In this document: piece by piece, positions 54,411-63,943 of the stretch
How positions within the stretch are numbered: position 1 is the stretch's first letter
How the letters are laid out: each line of letters opens with the position of its first letter
From: Candidatus Binataceae bacterium
GTDB lineage: Bacteria; Desulfobacterota; Binatia; Binatales; Binataceae
Length of the DNA stretch: 64,000 bases
Assembly (NCBI GenBank): GCA_035508495.1
Contig: DATJMX010000016.1
Location: forward strand, 24,948-88,947
Direction of reading: 5' to 3'
Program-made: the position numbers and the translations under genes
Notes under the pieces: model-generated
Told to the model about the DNA's origin: nothing
The model's database searches: none
What the model saw: the letters and a program-made list of their open reading frames with translations, nothing else

Positions 54411-55178
54411 ATGGGCAAGCTCGATGGACGCGTGGCAGTAATCACCGGTGGCTCAGGCGGAATCGGCCGCGCCGCGGGAAAGCTCTTCGCCGACGAAGGC
54501 GCCAAGGTGCTGCTGGTCGATATCGACGAAACCGCGCTCAAAATTGCCGCCAATGAAATCGGCAAAGATCGGGCGAGCTGGCTCTGCGCCGACGTTACCA
54601 CCGACGACGATACCAAGCGCTACGTCGAGACCGCCGTCGAGCGCTACGGGCGCATCGATGCATACCTCGCCAACGCCGGAATCGAGGGCCGCTTCGTGCC
54701 GATTCCGGAATATCCCATCGACATGTTCGATCGTGTGATCGCCGTGAACGTCCGCGGCGTATGGCTCGGCCTGAAACACGTCATCCCCGTGATGGCCAAG
54801 GGCGGTGGCGGCAGTATCGTCATCACCTCATCGACCGCGGGCATCCACGGCTATCAGGGTGCGTCCGCCTACGTCACGAGCAAACACGCCGTGGTCGGCA
54901 TGATGCGCACGGCGGCGCTCGAATGCGCCCCGATGAAGATTCGCGTCAACACCGTGAATCCGTCGCCCATCGACACGCGGATGATGCGCTCGATCGAGGA
55001 ACAGCTTGCTCCCGGTCACGCCGGCCAGGCCAAGGAACAATTCCAGAGCGGCGTGCCGCTCGGCCGCTACGGCCAACCCGAAGAAGTCGCCAAGGTGATG
55101 CTGTTCCTCGCCTCAGACCAAAGCAGCTTCTGCACCGGCGGCATCTACATGGTAGACGGCGGCGTCTCCGCAACGTGA
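54411..55178 (+). CDS. Short-chain dehydrogenase/reductase
   Basis: Classical SDR of 255 residues: TGGSGGIGRAAG (about 12-23), NAG (about residue 88), SSTAGIHGYQGASAYVTSKHAV with catalytic Ser, Tyr and Lys, and the closing YMVDGGVSAT. Resembles 3-oxoacyl-ACP reductase- or 3-hydroxybutyrate dehydrogenase-like members. CGGAGGAC lies 8 bp before the ATG. Not adjacent to the other SDR; similarity is at family level only. Confidence 0.92.
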   Translation: MGKLDGRVAVITGGSGGIGRAAGKLFADEGAKVLLVDIDETALKIAANEIGKDRASWLCADVTTDDDTKRYVETAVERYGRIDAYLANAGIEGRFVPIPEYPIDMFDRVIAVNVRGVWLGLKHVIPVMAKGGGGSIVITSSTAGIHGYQGASAYVTSKHAVVGMMRTAALECAPMKIRVNTVNPSPIDTRMMRSIEEQLAPGHAGQAKEQFQSGVPLGRYGQPEEVAKVMLFLASDQSSFCTGGIYMVDGGVSAT

Positions 55179-55213
55179 CCGTCAGGTCTTGACGTCAGAT
55201 CGTTGGCCGCCAT

Positions 55214-55262
55214 CCAGTTTGTCATCCTGAGCGGAGGCTGCCGGAGTCGAAGGATCTCGGAA
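55214..55262. repeat. Fragment of a dispersed intergenic repeat
   Basis: The sequence beginning GTCATCCTGAGCGGAGGCTG and ending GTCGAAGGATCTCGGAAG resembles a degenerate form of the GTCATCCTGAGCG...GAAGGATCT repeat often seen in intergenic DNA of uncultured bacteria. It lies in a 240-bp gap with no gene. Confidence 0.3.
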
Positions 55263-55418
55263 GCCCCAAGGGGGCCGGCACCGGTAAGCGCGCGAAGCGC
55301 TTTCCCATTTTTCTGGTGCGCGGCGCTCACCCGCCCGCTTCCACTATCGTCCCCAATGCCCCAACCTTGCTCAAACGGTTGACCCGGCCAGCGATGCGAG
55401 CCAGCATCATGGGCTGAG

Positions 55419-56048
55419 ATGTACAAATCCCGATCACTTACGTCGCGCCTGGCCGGCGCATTTTCACTTGCACTGATTGTCGGCGCGATTGCCCTCGCCG
55501 GATGCCACCGCGACGACAACTCCGGTTCCTATTCCTCGATCAACAACAACGACTGTCTGCCGAACGTCACGTTCACCGATCAAAACGGCAAGGCAGTCGC
55601 TTTGTCGTCGCTCAAGGGCAAACCCGTCCTCGTCGATTTCATCTACACCACCTGCGCGTCGGTCTGCCCCCGCCTTACCGCGCGGATGAACGAGGTGGCG
55701 CGCAAGCTCGGCAACGAGCTGGGACAGAAAGTCACCATCGTCTCGTTTACAATCGACCCCGAGCACGACACGCCCGAAAAACTCCGCGCCTATGCCGAAG
55801 CGCAGGGCGTAAGTCCCAACGGATGGTACTTCCTCACGGGACCGCCGGCGCAAATCGACCAGGAGCTCGCGCTCTTCAAGCTGATTCGCCAGCGCGAGAG
55901 CGACGGCTCCGTGACGCACAATGTGTCAGCGTTTCTGCTCGCCCCTGACGGCCACATCGCGCGCGAGTACAACGCCCTCGACGTGCCGATCGACACCGTG
56001 GTGGGCGACGTCGATCACTCGCTCGGCGGCGGGCAGAGCGGCAACTAG
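55419..56048 (+). CDS. SCO1/SenC-family copper-binding lipoprotein
   Basis: A 209-residue periplasmic thioredoxin-fold protein that delivers copper to cytochrome oxidase. Lipobox LAGC (C29), copper ligands in TTCASVCPR (C79, C83) and the distal His in VTHNVSAFLL (H167). The loop between them is full-length, as in functional SCO proteins. No oxidase genes are adjacent. Confidence 0.9.
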   Translation: MYKSRSLTSRLAGAFSLALIVGAIALAGCHRDDNSGSYSSINNNDCLPNVTFTDQNGKAVALSSLKGKPVLVDFIYTTCASVCPRLTARMNEVARKLGNELGQKVTIVSFTIDPEHDTPEKLRAYAEAQGVSPNGWYFLTGPPAQIDQELALFKLIRQRESDGSVTHNVSAFLLAPDGHIAREYNALDVPIDTVVGDVDHSLGGGQSGN

Positions 56049-56110
56049 GGCCGCAGCGGCTCCCGTCGCCCCTGTGGCGGAATCATAGGAATTCGTAAAC
56101 AATTCGACTG

Positions 56111-57298
56111 ATGCCTATCGAAGCCCCATCAGCGGCGCGCGAGGTTATCGAACAGCCCGCGCGATACCGGCCGCGCCGAATCATAATCGTGGCGGGCGAA
56201 GCTTCGGGCGATCTTCACGGCGGCGATCTGGCGCGTGAAATCCTCGACCGCGATCCCAAATGCGAGCTCGATGGTATCGCGGGGCAGAGCATGCGCGCGT
56301 CGGGCGTGCACGCGCTGGTCAAGATGGAAGATATCCATGGCCTCGGGCTCTCGGAGTTGCTTTCGACGATCGGACGCACGTCGCGCGCCTTCCTCGACCT
56401 GCGAAAGATCCTGCGCCGCGAAAATCCCGACCTGCTGATCCTTATCGACTACGCGGAGTTCAATTTGATTCTCGCCGGCGTCGCCAAGCGCGCCGGCGTG
56501 CGGGTGCTTTACTACATCACGCCCCAGGTCTGGGCATGGCGGCGCGGGCGAATCCGCAAGCTCGTCGATCGCGTCGATAAACTCGCCGTGGTGCTGCCCT
56601 TCGAGGCCGATCTTTATCGCGCCGCCGGCGAGCGCGTCGAATTCGTCGGCCATCCGCTACTCGATCGCGCGCGCCCCGCGCAAAATCGCATCGAAACGCT
56701 GAAACGCCACGGCCTGCCGTCGAGTGCGCGCCTGATTGCGCTGCTGCCCGGCAGCCGCCGCGCGGAAGTGAAGTATATGCTCGCGCCGATGGCCGAGGCG
56801 GCGCGTACTCTCGCGCGCGATCACGGGCTGACCCCGGTCCTCGCGCTGGCGCCGACGCTCACCGCCGATGAAGTCGCGCACATCGGCAATACCGATCTCA
56901 CCGGAATCCACGTGGTGGAAAACGATACCTACAGTATCGTCGCGGCGAGCGAAGTCGCGCTCGTCACCTCGGGCACGGCGACGCTCGAAACCGCGCTCCT
57001 CGGATGTCCCGAAGTGATCGCCTATAAACTGACGGCCCTTAGCTATACTCTGGGCCGGATACTCGTGCGGGGAGTGGAGTATTTCGGTTTGCCCAACATC
57101 CTGGCCGGCAAAAAAATCGTTCCGGAACTTCTGCAACGCGAAGTGACTGCGCGCAACCTTGTGCGTGCCGCCGAGCCGATGCTCACGCCATCGATTCGCG
57201 CCCAGACCGTCGCCGAGCTGAACGCCCTGCGTGCCAAGCTCGGAGCGCCGGGCGCGGCGGCGAGGGTCGCTGCGATGGCGCTCGAGATGACCGCATGA
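56111..57298 (+). CDS. lpxB: Lipid-A-disaccharide synthase LpxB
   Basis: Joins lipid X and UDP-diacylglucosamine to the lipid A disaccharide. 395 residues with IIVAGEASGDLHGGDLA, LLILIDYAEFNLILA, VLYYITPQVWAWRRGRIRKL and SEVALVTSGTATLETALLGCPEVIAYK, all family hallmarks. The stop overlaps the msbA ATG (ATGA). Its distance from lpxI (6 kb, with ilvD and others between) means the lipid A genes are split into two transcripts. Confidence 0.96.
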   Translation: MPIEAPSAAREVIEQPARYRPRRIIIVAGEASGDLHGGDLAREILDRDPKCELDGIAGQSMRASGVHALVKMEDIHGLGLSELLSTIGRTSRAFLDLRKILRRENPDLLILIDYAEFNLILAGVAKRAGVRVLYYITPQVWAWRRGRIRKLVDRVDKLAVVLPFEADLYRAAGERVEFVGHPLLDRARPAQNRIETLKRHGLPSSARLIALLPGSRRAEVKYMLAPMAEAARTLARDHGLTPVLALAPTLTADEVAHIGNTDLTGIHVVENDTYSIVAASEVALVTSGTATLETALLGCPEVIAYKLTALSYTLGRILVRGVEYFGLPNILAGKKIVPELLQREVTARNLVRAAEPMLTPSIRAQTVAELNALRAKLGAPGAAARVAAMALEMTA

Positions 57299-59079
57299 AA
57301 CTTCTGTCGCCGCTCCAGAGCCGCCTCCTCGGATACCTGCGGCGCTACATCTTTCCCTACGCGATTCTGCTGCTGCTCGCGATGGCGGTGCTGTCGGCCG
57401 CCAACGCCGGAATTCCGTTCATCGGCAAGCGCTTCATCGATCTGCTGACGAATCTCCAGCACATGGATGCGCGCAGCGCCGAGCTGATTCGCGTGCTGGC
57501 GCTCGAGATCGCCGGCCTGTTCCTCCTGCGCGCAATTGGCAACTTCAGCGACGATTACCTGAGTGCCTATATCGCGCAGAAGATTACCGTCGATATCCGC
57601 GGCGATCTCAACGAAAGCCTGCAGCGCCAGTCGCTGAGCTTTTTCAATCGCAACCCGACCGGGCAGATGGTTTCGCGCGTCATCAACGACGTGACGATCC
57701 TCGTCGGCAGCCTGACCGACGGCGCGTTTTCGATCTTCGGCGACGGCATGCAATTCGTCGCACTGCTCGTCACCGGGTTCGTGCTCGACTGGCGGCTGGC
57801 CGTGATCGCGTTCATTGGATTTCCGATCATCGTGCTGCCGATCATCAGCCTGTCCAAGCGCGTGCGCAAAGAAACCAAGAGCGCGCAAAAGCAGCTCGGC
57901 GGTTTGCAGGCGCTCCTGCATGAGACTTTCCAGGGGAATCGCGTCGTCAAGGCGTTCGGCATGGAAGAATACGAGCGCACACGCTTCAACAAGGAGCTGC
58001 GCCGCCTCTTCCGCATCTACATGCGGGTCGCCAGGATCAAAGCGCTCACCGGTCCGCTGGTCGAGGCGCTGGGCGCCTTCGCCGTCGTTGGCGTGGTGAT
58101 GTGGGCGGTTGGCACCTTGGTGTCGGGGACACGCACGATTGGACAATTCGCCGGTTTCTTCACAACGATGCTGCTGGTCTACCCGCCGTTTAAGAAGCTC
58201 AGCAAAACCAACACCAGTATTCAGCAGGGCATGGCCGCCGCCGAGCGAGTCTTCGAATTCATGGATGCTCCACCGGAAGTCATCGACGACCCGGACGGTG
58301 CGGCGCTCGTCCCGGGGCCCCATTCTGTCGCCTTCGAGAACATCTCGTTCCGCTATGGCGAGGATTGGGTGCTGCGCAACCTGAGCCTCGAGGTTCCGGC
58401 TGGCAAAGTCGTCGCGCTGGTTGGGATGAGCGGCGGCGGCAAGTCGACCCTCGCCGATCTTATCCCGCGCTTTTACGATGTGCAGGAAGGCCAGGTCACC
58501 GTTGACGGAATCGACGTGCGGCGCATTCGTCTCGGCTCGTTGCGCGGCGAGATCGGCCTGGTGACGCAGAGCACGTTCCTGTTCAACGACACGATTCGCG
58601 CCAATATCGCGTACGGCGCCGAGGATCGCGACCTCGAGCGCATCATCGCCGCGGCCAAGCTCGCCAACGCGCACGACTTCATCGCCAGGTTGCCCAATGG
58701 CTACGACACCGAGGTCGGCGAGATGGGGGTGCGGCTCTCAGGCGGCGAGCGTCAGCGGATTGCAATCGCGCGCGCGCTGCTCAAGGACGCACCGATCCTG
58801 ATCCTCGACGAGGCGACATCTTCCCTCGACTCCGAGGCCGAGCGCGCGGTGCAGGAAGCGCTCGACCATCTGATGCGCAATCGCACCACGCTCGTGATCG
58901 CGCATCGGCTCTCGACTATCCGTCATGCCGACAATATCGCCGTGGTCGTGCACGGGAGGATTGTCGAGCAGGGCACGCACGACGAGTTGCTGGCGCGCGG
59001 CCGCGAATACCGCAAGCTCCACGACCTCCAGTTCCGCCCCGCCGACGAGATAGTGGGCAACGGCACCGTCGTCAATTGA
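57295..59079 (+). CDS. msbA: Lipid A export ABC transporter MsbA
   Basis: Half-transporter that flips lipid A-core across the inner membrane. 594 residues: six membrane helices in the first 320, then Walker A GMSGGGKST (about 377), signature LSGGERQRIAIARA (about 480), Walker B ILILDEATSSLD (about 500) and H-loop IAHRLSTI. Directly coupled to lpxB and followed 35 bp later by waaA. Confidence 0.93.
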   Translation: MKLLSPLQSRLLGYLRRYIFPYAILLLLAMAVLSAANAGIPFIGKRFIDLLTNLQHMDARSAELIRVLALEIAGLFLLRAIGNFSDDYLSAYIAQKITVDIRGDLNESLQRQSLSFFNRNPTGQMVSRVINDVTILVGSLTDGAFSIFGDGMQFVALLVTGFVLDWRLAVIAFIGFPIIVLPIISLSKRVRKETKSAQKQLGGLQALLHETFQGNRVVKAFGMEEYERTRFNKELRRLFRIYMRVARIKALTGPLVEALGAFAVVGVVMWAVGTLVSGTRTIGQFAGFFTTMLLVYPPFKKLSKTNTSIQQGMAAAERVFEFMDAPPEVIDDPDGAALVPGPHSVAFENISFRYGEDWVLRNLSLEVPAGKVVALVGMSGGGKSTLADLIPRFYDVQEGQVTVDGIDVRRIRLGSLRGEIGLVTQSTFLFNDTIRANIAYGAEDRDLERIIAAAKLANAHDFIARLPNGYDTEVGEMGVRLSGGERQRIAIARALLKDAPILILDEATSSLDSEAERAVQEALDHLMRNRTTLVIAHRLSTIRHADNIAVVVHGRIVEQGTHDELLARGREYRKLHDLQFRPADEIVGNGTVVN

Positions 59080-59114
59080 ACCGAATCTCGCGCCGCGCGC
59101 GCCCCGCATAACGC

Positions 59115-60368
59115 GTGCTGCGCAATCTCTACAATGCGCTGTGGTACCCCGCGATGCCGCTCGCGATGCGCCTGGCAAGTGCGCCCGATCCGGAAGATCG
59201 ACGCGAGCGCCGCGGCCAGGTCCAGGTGGGGGTCGAAGATGGGCCGCGCATCTGGATTCATGCCGCGTCAGTCGGCGAGGTCGAAGCTGTTCGTCCGCTC
59301 GCAATTGGCTTGAAGCATAACATCCCGGCCGCGAGCATCGTGGTCACGACGATGACGACGACGGGCCGCGACGCCGCGCGGGCGCGCATCCCCGAGGCGG
59401 CAATCTGCGCGCTTGCGCCCTTCGATCATCCCCGCACGGTGCGCAATTTTCTCGCCCGCGTGCGGCCTCAGTTAGTAATGATCGCCGAAACAGAAGTGTG
59501 GCCGAACTTCTTCATCGAATCAAAACGCGCGGGCGCGAAGATCGCAATCTTCAACGGCCGGATGTCGCGGCGCTCCGCCGATCGCTATGCCAGGATGCGA
59601 TCGCTGTTCGGCGTGGCGCTCAAATGCGCCGACATCGTGATGGTTCAGACTGAGGATGACGCGCGTCGTTTTGCGCTCCAGGGCGTCGCGCGCGAGCGCA
59701 TCGTTATCACCGGAAATACCAAGTTCGACGTCGACTCAGGCCTCTTGAAGTTGCGTCCGGTGCTGGGCGATTTCGCCGCCGGGCGTCCGATCCTGATCGC
59801 CGGTTCGACCGGCCCCGGCGAAGAAGCCGCCGTCGCGGCCGCCTTCGCCGAACTGCGCACACGTTTTCCCGAGTTGGCGTTGATCGTCGCCCCGCGTCAT
59901 CTCGAGCGCGCGAGCGAGGCAGCGGAGGCGCTGGGAGCGGCGGGCCTGGAATGCGTATCGGCGCGTATGCTCACTGATGGTCAAGCGAGAGTCGCCAGCG
60001 TGATGCTGCTCGACACGATGGGCGAGCTGCGCGCGCTGTATCGGCGCGCCGCGATCGCATTCGTCGGCGGCAGCCTGTTCGCCGGCCGCGGCGGGCAGTC
60101 TCCAATCGAGCCGGCGTTGGCGTCGGTGCCGATCCTGATCGGCCCGTATCACGAGAACCAGCGCGAGATCGTAGCTTCGCTGGTCGCGGCAGGCGGCGCG
60201 CGAATCGTCAACGATGCGCGCGAGATCGCCGATGCCTGCGCCGCCTGGATTGCCGACGAAAACGCACGCCGCGATGCTGGCGAACGCGCACGCACGGCGC
60301 TCGCGGAGGCCAACGGCGCCGCGCGCCGCACCTTGCTGCATCTCAAGCCGCTGATTAGGCTCGCCTGA
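59115..60368 (+). CDS. waaA: 3-deoxy-D-manno-octulosonic acid (Kdo) transferase WaaA
   Basis: Adds Kdo to the lipid A precursor on the inner face of the inner membrane. GT30 family, 417 residues. A short N-terminal anchor (LRNLYNALWYPAMPLAMRLA) is followed by WIHAASVGEVEAVRPL with the catalytic Glu, ETEVWPNFFIESKRAG, and ITGNTKFDV. AFVGGSLFAGRGGQSPIEPA is the sugar-nucleotide region. GTG start. Ends 2 bp before lpxK. Confidence 0.96.
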   Translation: MLRNLYNALWYPAMPLAMRLASAPDPEDRRERRGQVQVGVEDGPRIWIHAASVGEVEAVRPLAIGLKHNIPAASIVVTTMTTTGRDAARARIPEAAICALAPFDHPRTVRNFLARVRPQLVMIAETEVWPNFFIESKRAGAKIAIFNGRMSRRSADRYARMRSLFGVALKCADIVMVQTEDDARRFALQGVARERIVITGNTKFDVDSGLLKLRPVLGDFAAGRPILIAGSTGPGEEAAVAAAFAELRTRFPELALIVAPRHLERASEAAEALGAAGLECVSARMLTDGQARVASVMLLDTMGELRALYRRAAIAFVGGSLFAGRGGQSPIEPALASVPILIGPYHENQREIVASLVAAGGARIVNDAREIADACAAWIADENARRDAGERARTALAEANGAARRTLLHLKPLIRLA

Positions 60369-60370
60369 AG

Positions 60371-61495
60371 ATGTCAGAGCCGTCCCCCGATCGTTTCCAA
60401 ATCGAGCGGCTCTGGCAGCCTCAAATACCGACCCGCGACTATCCGCTCAAGGTCGCGCTGATTCCTGCCGCGGGATTTTTTCGTATCGGCGTCGCAGTTC
60501 GCCACGGCTTCTGGCGGCTCTTTCAACGCCAGGCCGGGATTCCGATCGTAAGCATCGGCAACCTGACCGTGGGTGGCAATTCCAAAACGCCCTTCACGCT
60601 TTATCTGGCCGTGCGATTGGAACGACTTGGATATCGCGTCGCAATTGTGAGCCGCGGCTACGCGAGCGGGAAAAAAAAATCGAAGGCCACGCTCGTAGCT
60701 CTGGGCGGCGAGCTCAAGCTTCCGCCCGAGGATGCGGGTGACGAGCCCGCGATGATGGCGCGCTACTTCAAGGGGCCGATCGTCATCGCGCGGCGGCGAA
60801 TTCACGGAATCGAGTTACTCAAGAAGCTGGGTGCCCCCGATGTGGTGCTACTCGACGACGGCTTTCAGCACGTGCGCCTCGCCCGCGACGTCGACCTCGT
60901 GCTGGTCAGCGCCGAGGGCGGATTCGGTAATGGCTGGATGCTGCCGGCGGGTCCGATGCGCGAGCCGATCCGCGCGGCGCGCCGTGCCAACGCAGTCGTG
61001 ATCGTGAGCGCCGGCGCGGGATTGCCGACTGCGCTGACGAGATCGCAAACTCTGCGGCTCGAATCTGCGACCAAGGTGCTGCACGCCTCGGTGAGGCCAC
61101 GTGCGCTGGTGATCAGCGAGAAAGGCGAGTGGCGCGAGATGCCGATGCCGCTGGCGAGCCGGCGCGTGCTCGCGGTCAGCGGGCTTGCGAATCCCGCGGG
61201 CTTTTACGCGATGCTCCGTGAGCTCGACGCGGACCTCGTCGGGGTGCTCGAGTACCCGGACCATCACGCCTACTCCGCCGCCGATTGGCAGGCTATTGTA
61301 ACGGCGGCACGCAACGCCGACCTCGTCGTCACGACCGAAAAGGACCTGGTGAAGCTGGAGAGGTTTCCCTTCGCACGCGATTCGCTGTACGCGCTGCGGC
61401 TCGAGGTCGCGATGAACGATGAGGACGCGCGCGCACTCGATGAACTGGTCGTCGAGCGCATCAGGAGCGCGGCCGGCGATTCGGTCCACACTTGA
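60371..61495 (+). CDS. lpxK: Tetraacyldisaccharide 4'-kinase LpxK
   Basis: Phosphorylates the 4' position of the lipid A disaccharide. 374 residues with one N-terminal amphipathic anchor region, SIGNLTVGGNSKTPFTLYLA as the P-loop (residues 68-73), DVVLLDDGFQHVRLARDVDL, and the closing TTEKDLVKLERFPF. The P-loop reads GGNSKT where family members usually have GGTGKT: Thr to Asn and the Gly before Lys to Ser. All other motifs are present. Directly behind waaA. Confidence 0.93.
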   Translation: MSEPSPDRFQIERLWQPQIPTRDYPLKVALIPAAGFFRIGVAVRHGFWRLFQRQAGIPIVSIGNLTVGGNSKTPFTLYLAVRLERLGYRVAIVSRGYASGKKKSKATLVALGGELKLPPEDAGDEPAMMARYFKGPIVIARRRIHGIELLKKLGAPDVVLLDDGFQHVRLARDVDLVLVSAEGGFGNGWMLPAGPMREPIRAARRANAVVIVSAGAGLPTALTRSQTLRLESATKVLHASVRPRALVISEKGEWREMPMPLASRRVLAVSGLANPAGFYAMLRELDADLVGVLEYPDHHAYSAADWQAIVTAARNADLVVTTEKDLVKLERFPFARDSLYALRLEVAMNDEDARALDELVVERIRSAAGDSVHT

Positions 61496-61508
61496 GGAGG
61501 TACTAACG

Positions 61509-61679
61509 ATGGCGCTGAGCCAGGAACTGCTCGATATTCTCGCCTGCCCAAAGTGTAAGGGCGATCTGCAACTGACCGCGAAGCAGGACGGACTCGTCTG
61601 CAATGCGTGCAAGCTCGTCTACGAAATCAAGGACGACATTCCGATCATGCTGATCGAGGAAGCGAAGCCGCTTACGTGA
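61509..61679 (+). CDS. Trm112-family zinc-ribbon protein
   Basis: A 56-residue protein with four Cys (13, 16, 31, 34) in LACPKCKGDL and VCNACKLVY, ending DDIPIMLIEEA, the standard Trm112/YcaR pattern. Small members sit next to lpxK in many proteobacteria. AGGAGG lies 9 bp before the ATG. Its stop overlaps a GTG of the next frame. Confidence 0.92.
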   Translation: MALSQELLDILACPKCKGDLQLTAKQDGLVCNACKLVYEIKDDIPIMLIEEAKPLT

Positions 61680-62896
61680 CAATCAGTGCAGCGCCTGGCG
61701 CGATGCGCGGTGCGTCGATGACTCAGTTCGATTCCGATCGCGCGCGACGCCTGAGCTGGCTCGCGATCGCGGTTTATCTCGCAGTACTCGCTATCATCGC
61801 AGTCCTTCGCACGCAGGCCGATTTCAATACTTACTATCGCGCCGGCGGCCGCGTTTTGAGCGGACTGGCGATCTATCCGCCGACCGATTCCGATCGCTTT
61901 CTCTACGCGCCGATTTTCGCGATCGGATTCGCACCGCTCGCGGCGCTGCCGCTCAAGGCCGCGCAGCTCGCATTTTTTTTGCTCAACGCATTCGCTTTCA
62001 TCGAATTGATTATTGGCGCGGGCGTGATGCTGTTCGGCAGAGATCGCCAACTCAGCGCGGCGCTGATCGTGATTCCGGTCCTGCTCTGCTTCAGGTTTAT
62101 CGGCAACAATATCGAGCACGGACAAATCAACCTGCTGACGCTGCCGCTGCTGGTGTGGGCAATCGTCGGCGCTGAAGAATCGCATAGGTGGCGAGCCGGG
62201 CTGATGCTCGCGGCGGCGATTTTGATCAAGCCGTTCGCAGTGCTGGCCGCGGCGTATCTTTTCGTGCGCGGCAGGTTCGGCACACTCGCGTGCGCGGCAG
62301 TATGGGGAATCGCGCTGCTGCTCGCGCCAATCGTCGTCTTCGGCGCGCACGGATGGCACGAGCAGACACTTGCATACGTGCAGGCGGTGTCGTCGATGAC
62401 GGGACGGTATCGCACGATGCTCACGAATCAATCGGCGGTGTCTGCGATCGCGCGCCTGATGGAACCGGTCAGCACGGCGGACGCGAGTTCGCCGCTGCCG
62501 CTCGCGCTGGGGATGGGAGTCGAGATTGCGCTCGCCGTAGTGACGCTCGGATGGGCCTGGCGCAGCGGCGGCAAAGATCGAATCGCGCTCGCCGCGCTGT
62601 TCTGCGTGATTCCCGGCTTCGCGCCGATCTCGTGGAAGAGTTACTTCGCGTCGCTGCTCGTGCCGTACATGCTGATGACGGCGGCGATCATCGACGCGCG
62701 CGAAGGGAGGCGCGAAGCGCCGCCGCGCGCGATGACGATCCTGTTGGCGATCTCAGTGCTGTTGAACCTGGCGCCCGGCAGTCGGCTGAATCACGTGGCG
62801 CTGTTCTTCTCGGCGCATCTGCTCTCGGCGCTGGTGGCGATGGCGGCGCTATTCGTGCTCTGGCGTCACGACGAACTCGTTGCGAGTTCGCTATGA
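61676..62896 (+). CDS. GT87-type (DUF2029) membrane glycosyltransferase
   Basis: About 400 residues with roughly ten hydrophobic segments. DFNTYYRAGGRVLSGLAIYPPTDSDRFLYAPIF is the family signature: the acidic residue after the first helix and the YP..YPP loop. Members use polyprenyl-phosphate sugars on the periplasmic side. Start is uncertain: GTG 61676 overlaps the Trm112 stop (GTGA), while ATG codons at 61703 and 61718 are alternatives. Overlaps the following kinase by 4 bp (ATGA). Probably adds a sugar to an LPS core or polymer. Confidence 0.8.
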   Translation: MTISAAPGAMRGASMTQFDSDRARRLSWLAIAVYLAVLAIIAVLRTQADFNTYYRAGGRVLSGLAIYPPTDSDRFLYAPIFAIGFAPLAALPLKAAQLAFFLLNAFAFIELIIGAGVMLFGRDRQLSAALIVIPVLLCFRFIGNNIEHGQINLLTLPLLVWAIVGAEESHRWRAGLMLAAAILIKPFAVLAAAYLFVRGRFGTLACAAVWGIALLLAPIVVFGAHGWHEQTLAYVQAVSSMTGRYRTMLTNQSAVSAIARLMEPVSTADASSPLPLALGMGVEIALAVVTLGWAWRSGGKDRIALAALFCVIPGFAPISWKSYFASLLVPYMLMTAAIIDAREGRREAPPRAMTILLAISVLLNLAPGSRLNHVALFFSAHLLSALVAMAALFVLWRHDELVASSL

Positions 62897-63639
62897 AAAC
62901 GAAATCTTCCACGCGCGCCCAACTCGACGCGGATTTCGAGCGCTTCGAAACCGGCAAGCGCGACGTCGTGTTGCATCGCGAGATCGCGGAGCACGCCGAT
63001 CGGATCGTCGCGGAAATCGATCAGCTCGCAGCGTCGCGGGCGACCGGCGTCGGAAATCGCGAAAGCGGCTTTCGTCTAACACTGGCGGGCGCGCCCGAGA
63101 TGTTCGTGCGGCGCGCGCGCCGCGGCGGATTGATCAGCGCACTGGTCGCCGATCTTTACCTGGGAATGCGGCCGCGGCCGCTCGAGGAGCTGCGCGTCGC
63201 ATGCGAAGCGAAGCGCCGCGGTATCGCGGTCGCCGATCCGCTGGGCGCGATCGTCGAATGGGCGGGACCCGCGCTCTATCGCGGATACTTTCTCACCCGC
63301 CACGTCGGGGGCATGACGCTGTGGGATTTCGTACGCACCGACGACGATCCGATCGTGCGCCGCCATGTCCTCCAGGAAGCGCGCACCGCCATCCGCACGA
63401 TGCACGAGCGCGGGCTCTTCCACGCAGATCTGAATCTTCACAACCTGATGGTAACGCAGGTAGCGGAAAGCTTCGCGATAAAAATTCTCGATTTCGACAA
63501 ATCCCGCATCTATCCGGGTCCGCTGAAGCCCTCGCTGCGACGCGCAAATCTCGCGCGCCTGGTGCGCTCGGCGCGCAAGCTCGATCCCACCGGCAAATTC
63601 CTCGACGCAGGATCGCTCGCGATCCTCCAAGCCGATTAA
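62893..63639 (+). CDS. kdkA: 3-deoxy-D-manno-octulosonic acid kinase (KdkA/WaaP family)
   Basis: Phosphorylates Kdo in the LPS inner core. 248 residues of protein-kinase-like fold: nucleotide-binding strands near FVRRARRGG, the catalytic HADLNLHNLMV (H177, D179, N184) and metal-binding ILDFDKSR (D200, D202), which match KdkA/WaaP phrasing. The ATG overlaps the upstream TGA, so it is coupled to the GT87 gene. Last gene of the lpxB-to-kdkA operon. A longer upstream frame is an artefact. Confidence 0.85.
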   Translation: MKTKSSTRAQLDADFERFETGKRDVVLHREIAEHADRIVAEIDQLAASRATGVGNRESGFRLTLAGAPEMFVRRARRGGLISALVADLYLGMRPRPLEELRVACEAKRRGIAVADPLGAIVEWAGPALYRGYFLTRHVGGMTLWDFVRTDDDPIVRRHVLQEARTAIRTMHERGLFHADLNLHNLMVTQVAESFAIKILDFDKSRIYPGPLKPSLRRANLARLVRSARKLDPTGKFLDAGSLAILQAD

Positions 63640-63694
63640 TGCTGAATTGTTTCCGTCCTCGAGCCATCGATACGGATCAGCGACCTCAACGACC

Positions 63695-63943
63695 ATGGAT
63701 GATGTCGTTGACCTCCTATCAATGATGCTGACCCATCCAGTCGCGAATTCGACCGGAAAGAATGGCGACGGCGCGCTTTTGAGCGCTCCTCAAGTCGCGA
63801 AGCTGTTCGATGTTCCAGAATCGTGGGTCAGGGAGCAGGCGCGTCTCGGAACGCTGCCGTCGATCAGATTGGGCCATTACGTTCGATTCAAAGCCGAGGA
63901 GCTCCAGCGCTTTGTCGCCGAACGCGCGAAGCAGGCCGCCTAG
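63695..63943 (+). CDS. Excisionase-like MerR/HTH_17 DNA-binding protein
   Basis: An 82-residue protein from ATG 63695. LLSAPQVAKLFDVPESWVREQARLGTLPSIRLGHYVRFKAEELQRFVAER is a clear HTH_17/excisionase winged helix. Proteins of this type direct excision by an adjacent integrase or act as small regulators. The window ends 57 bp later, so a following integrase could not be checked. No good ribosome binding site was seen; ATG 63722 is an alternative start. Confidence 0.78.
   Translation: MDDVVDLLSMMLTHPVANSTGKNGDGALLSAPQVAKLFDVPESWVREQARLGTLPSIRLGHYVRFKAEELQRFVAERAKQAA

Noticed and set aside
62188..62892. Long upstream extension of the kdkA frame
   Set aside because: It runs through the GT87 gene in another frame; ATG 62893 with the ATGA overlap is the natural start.
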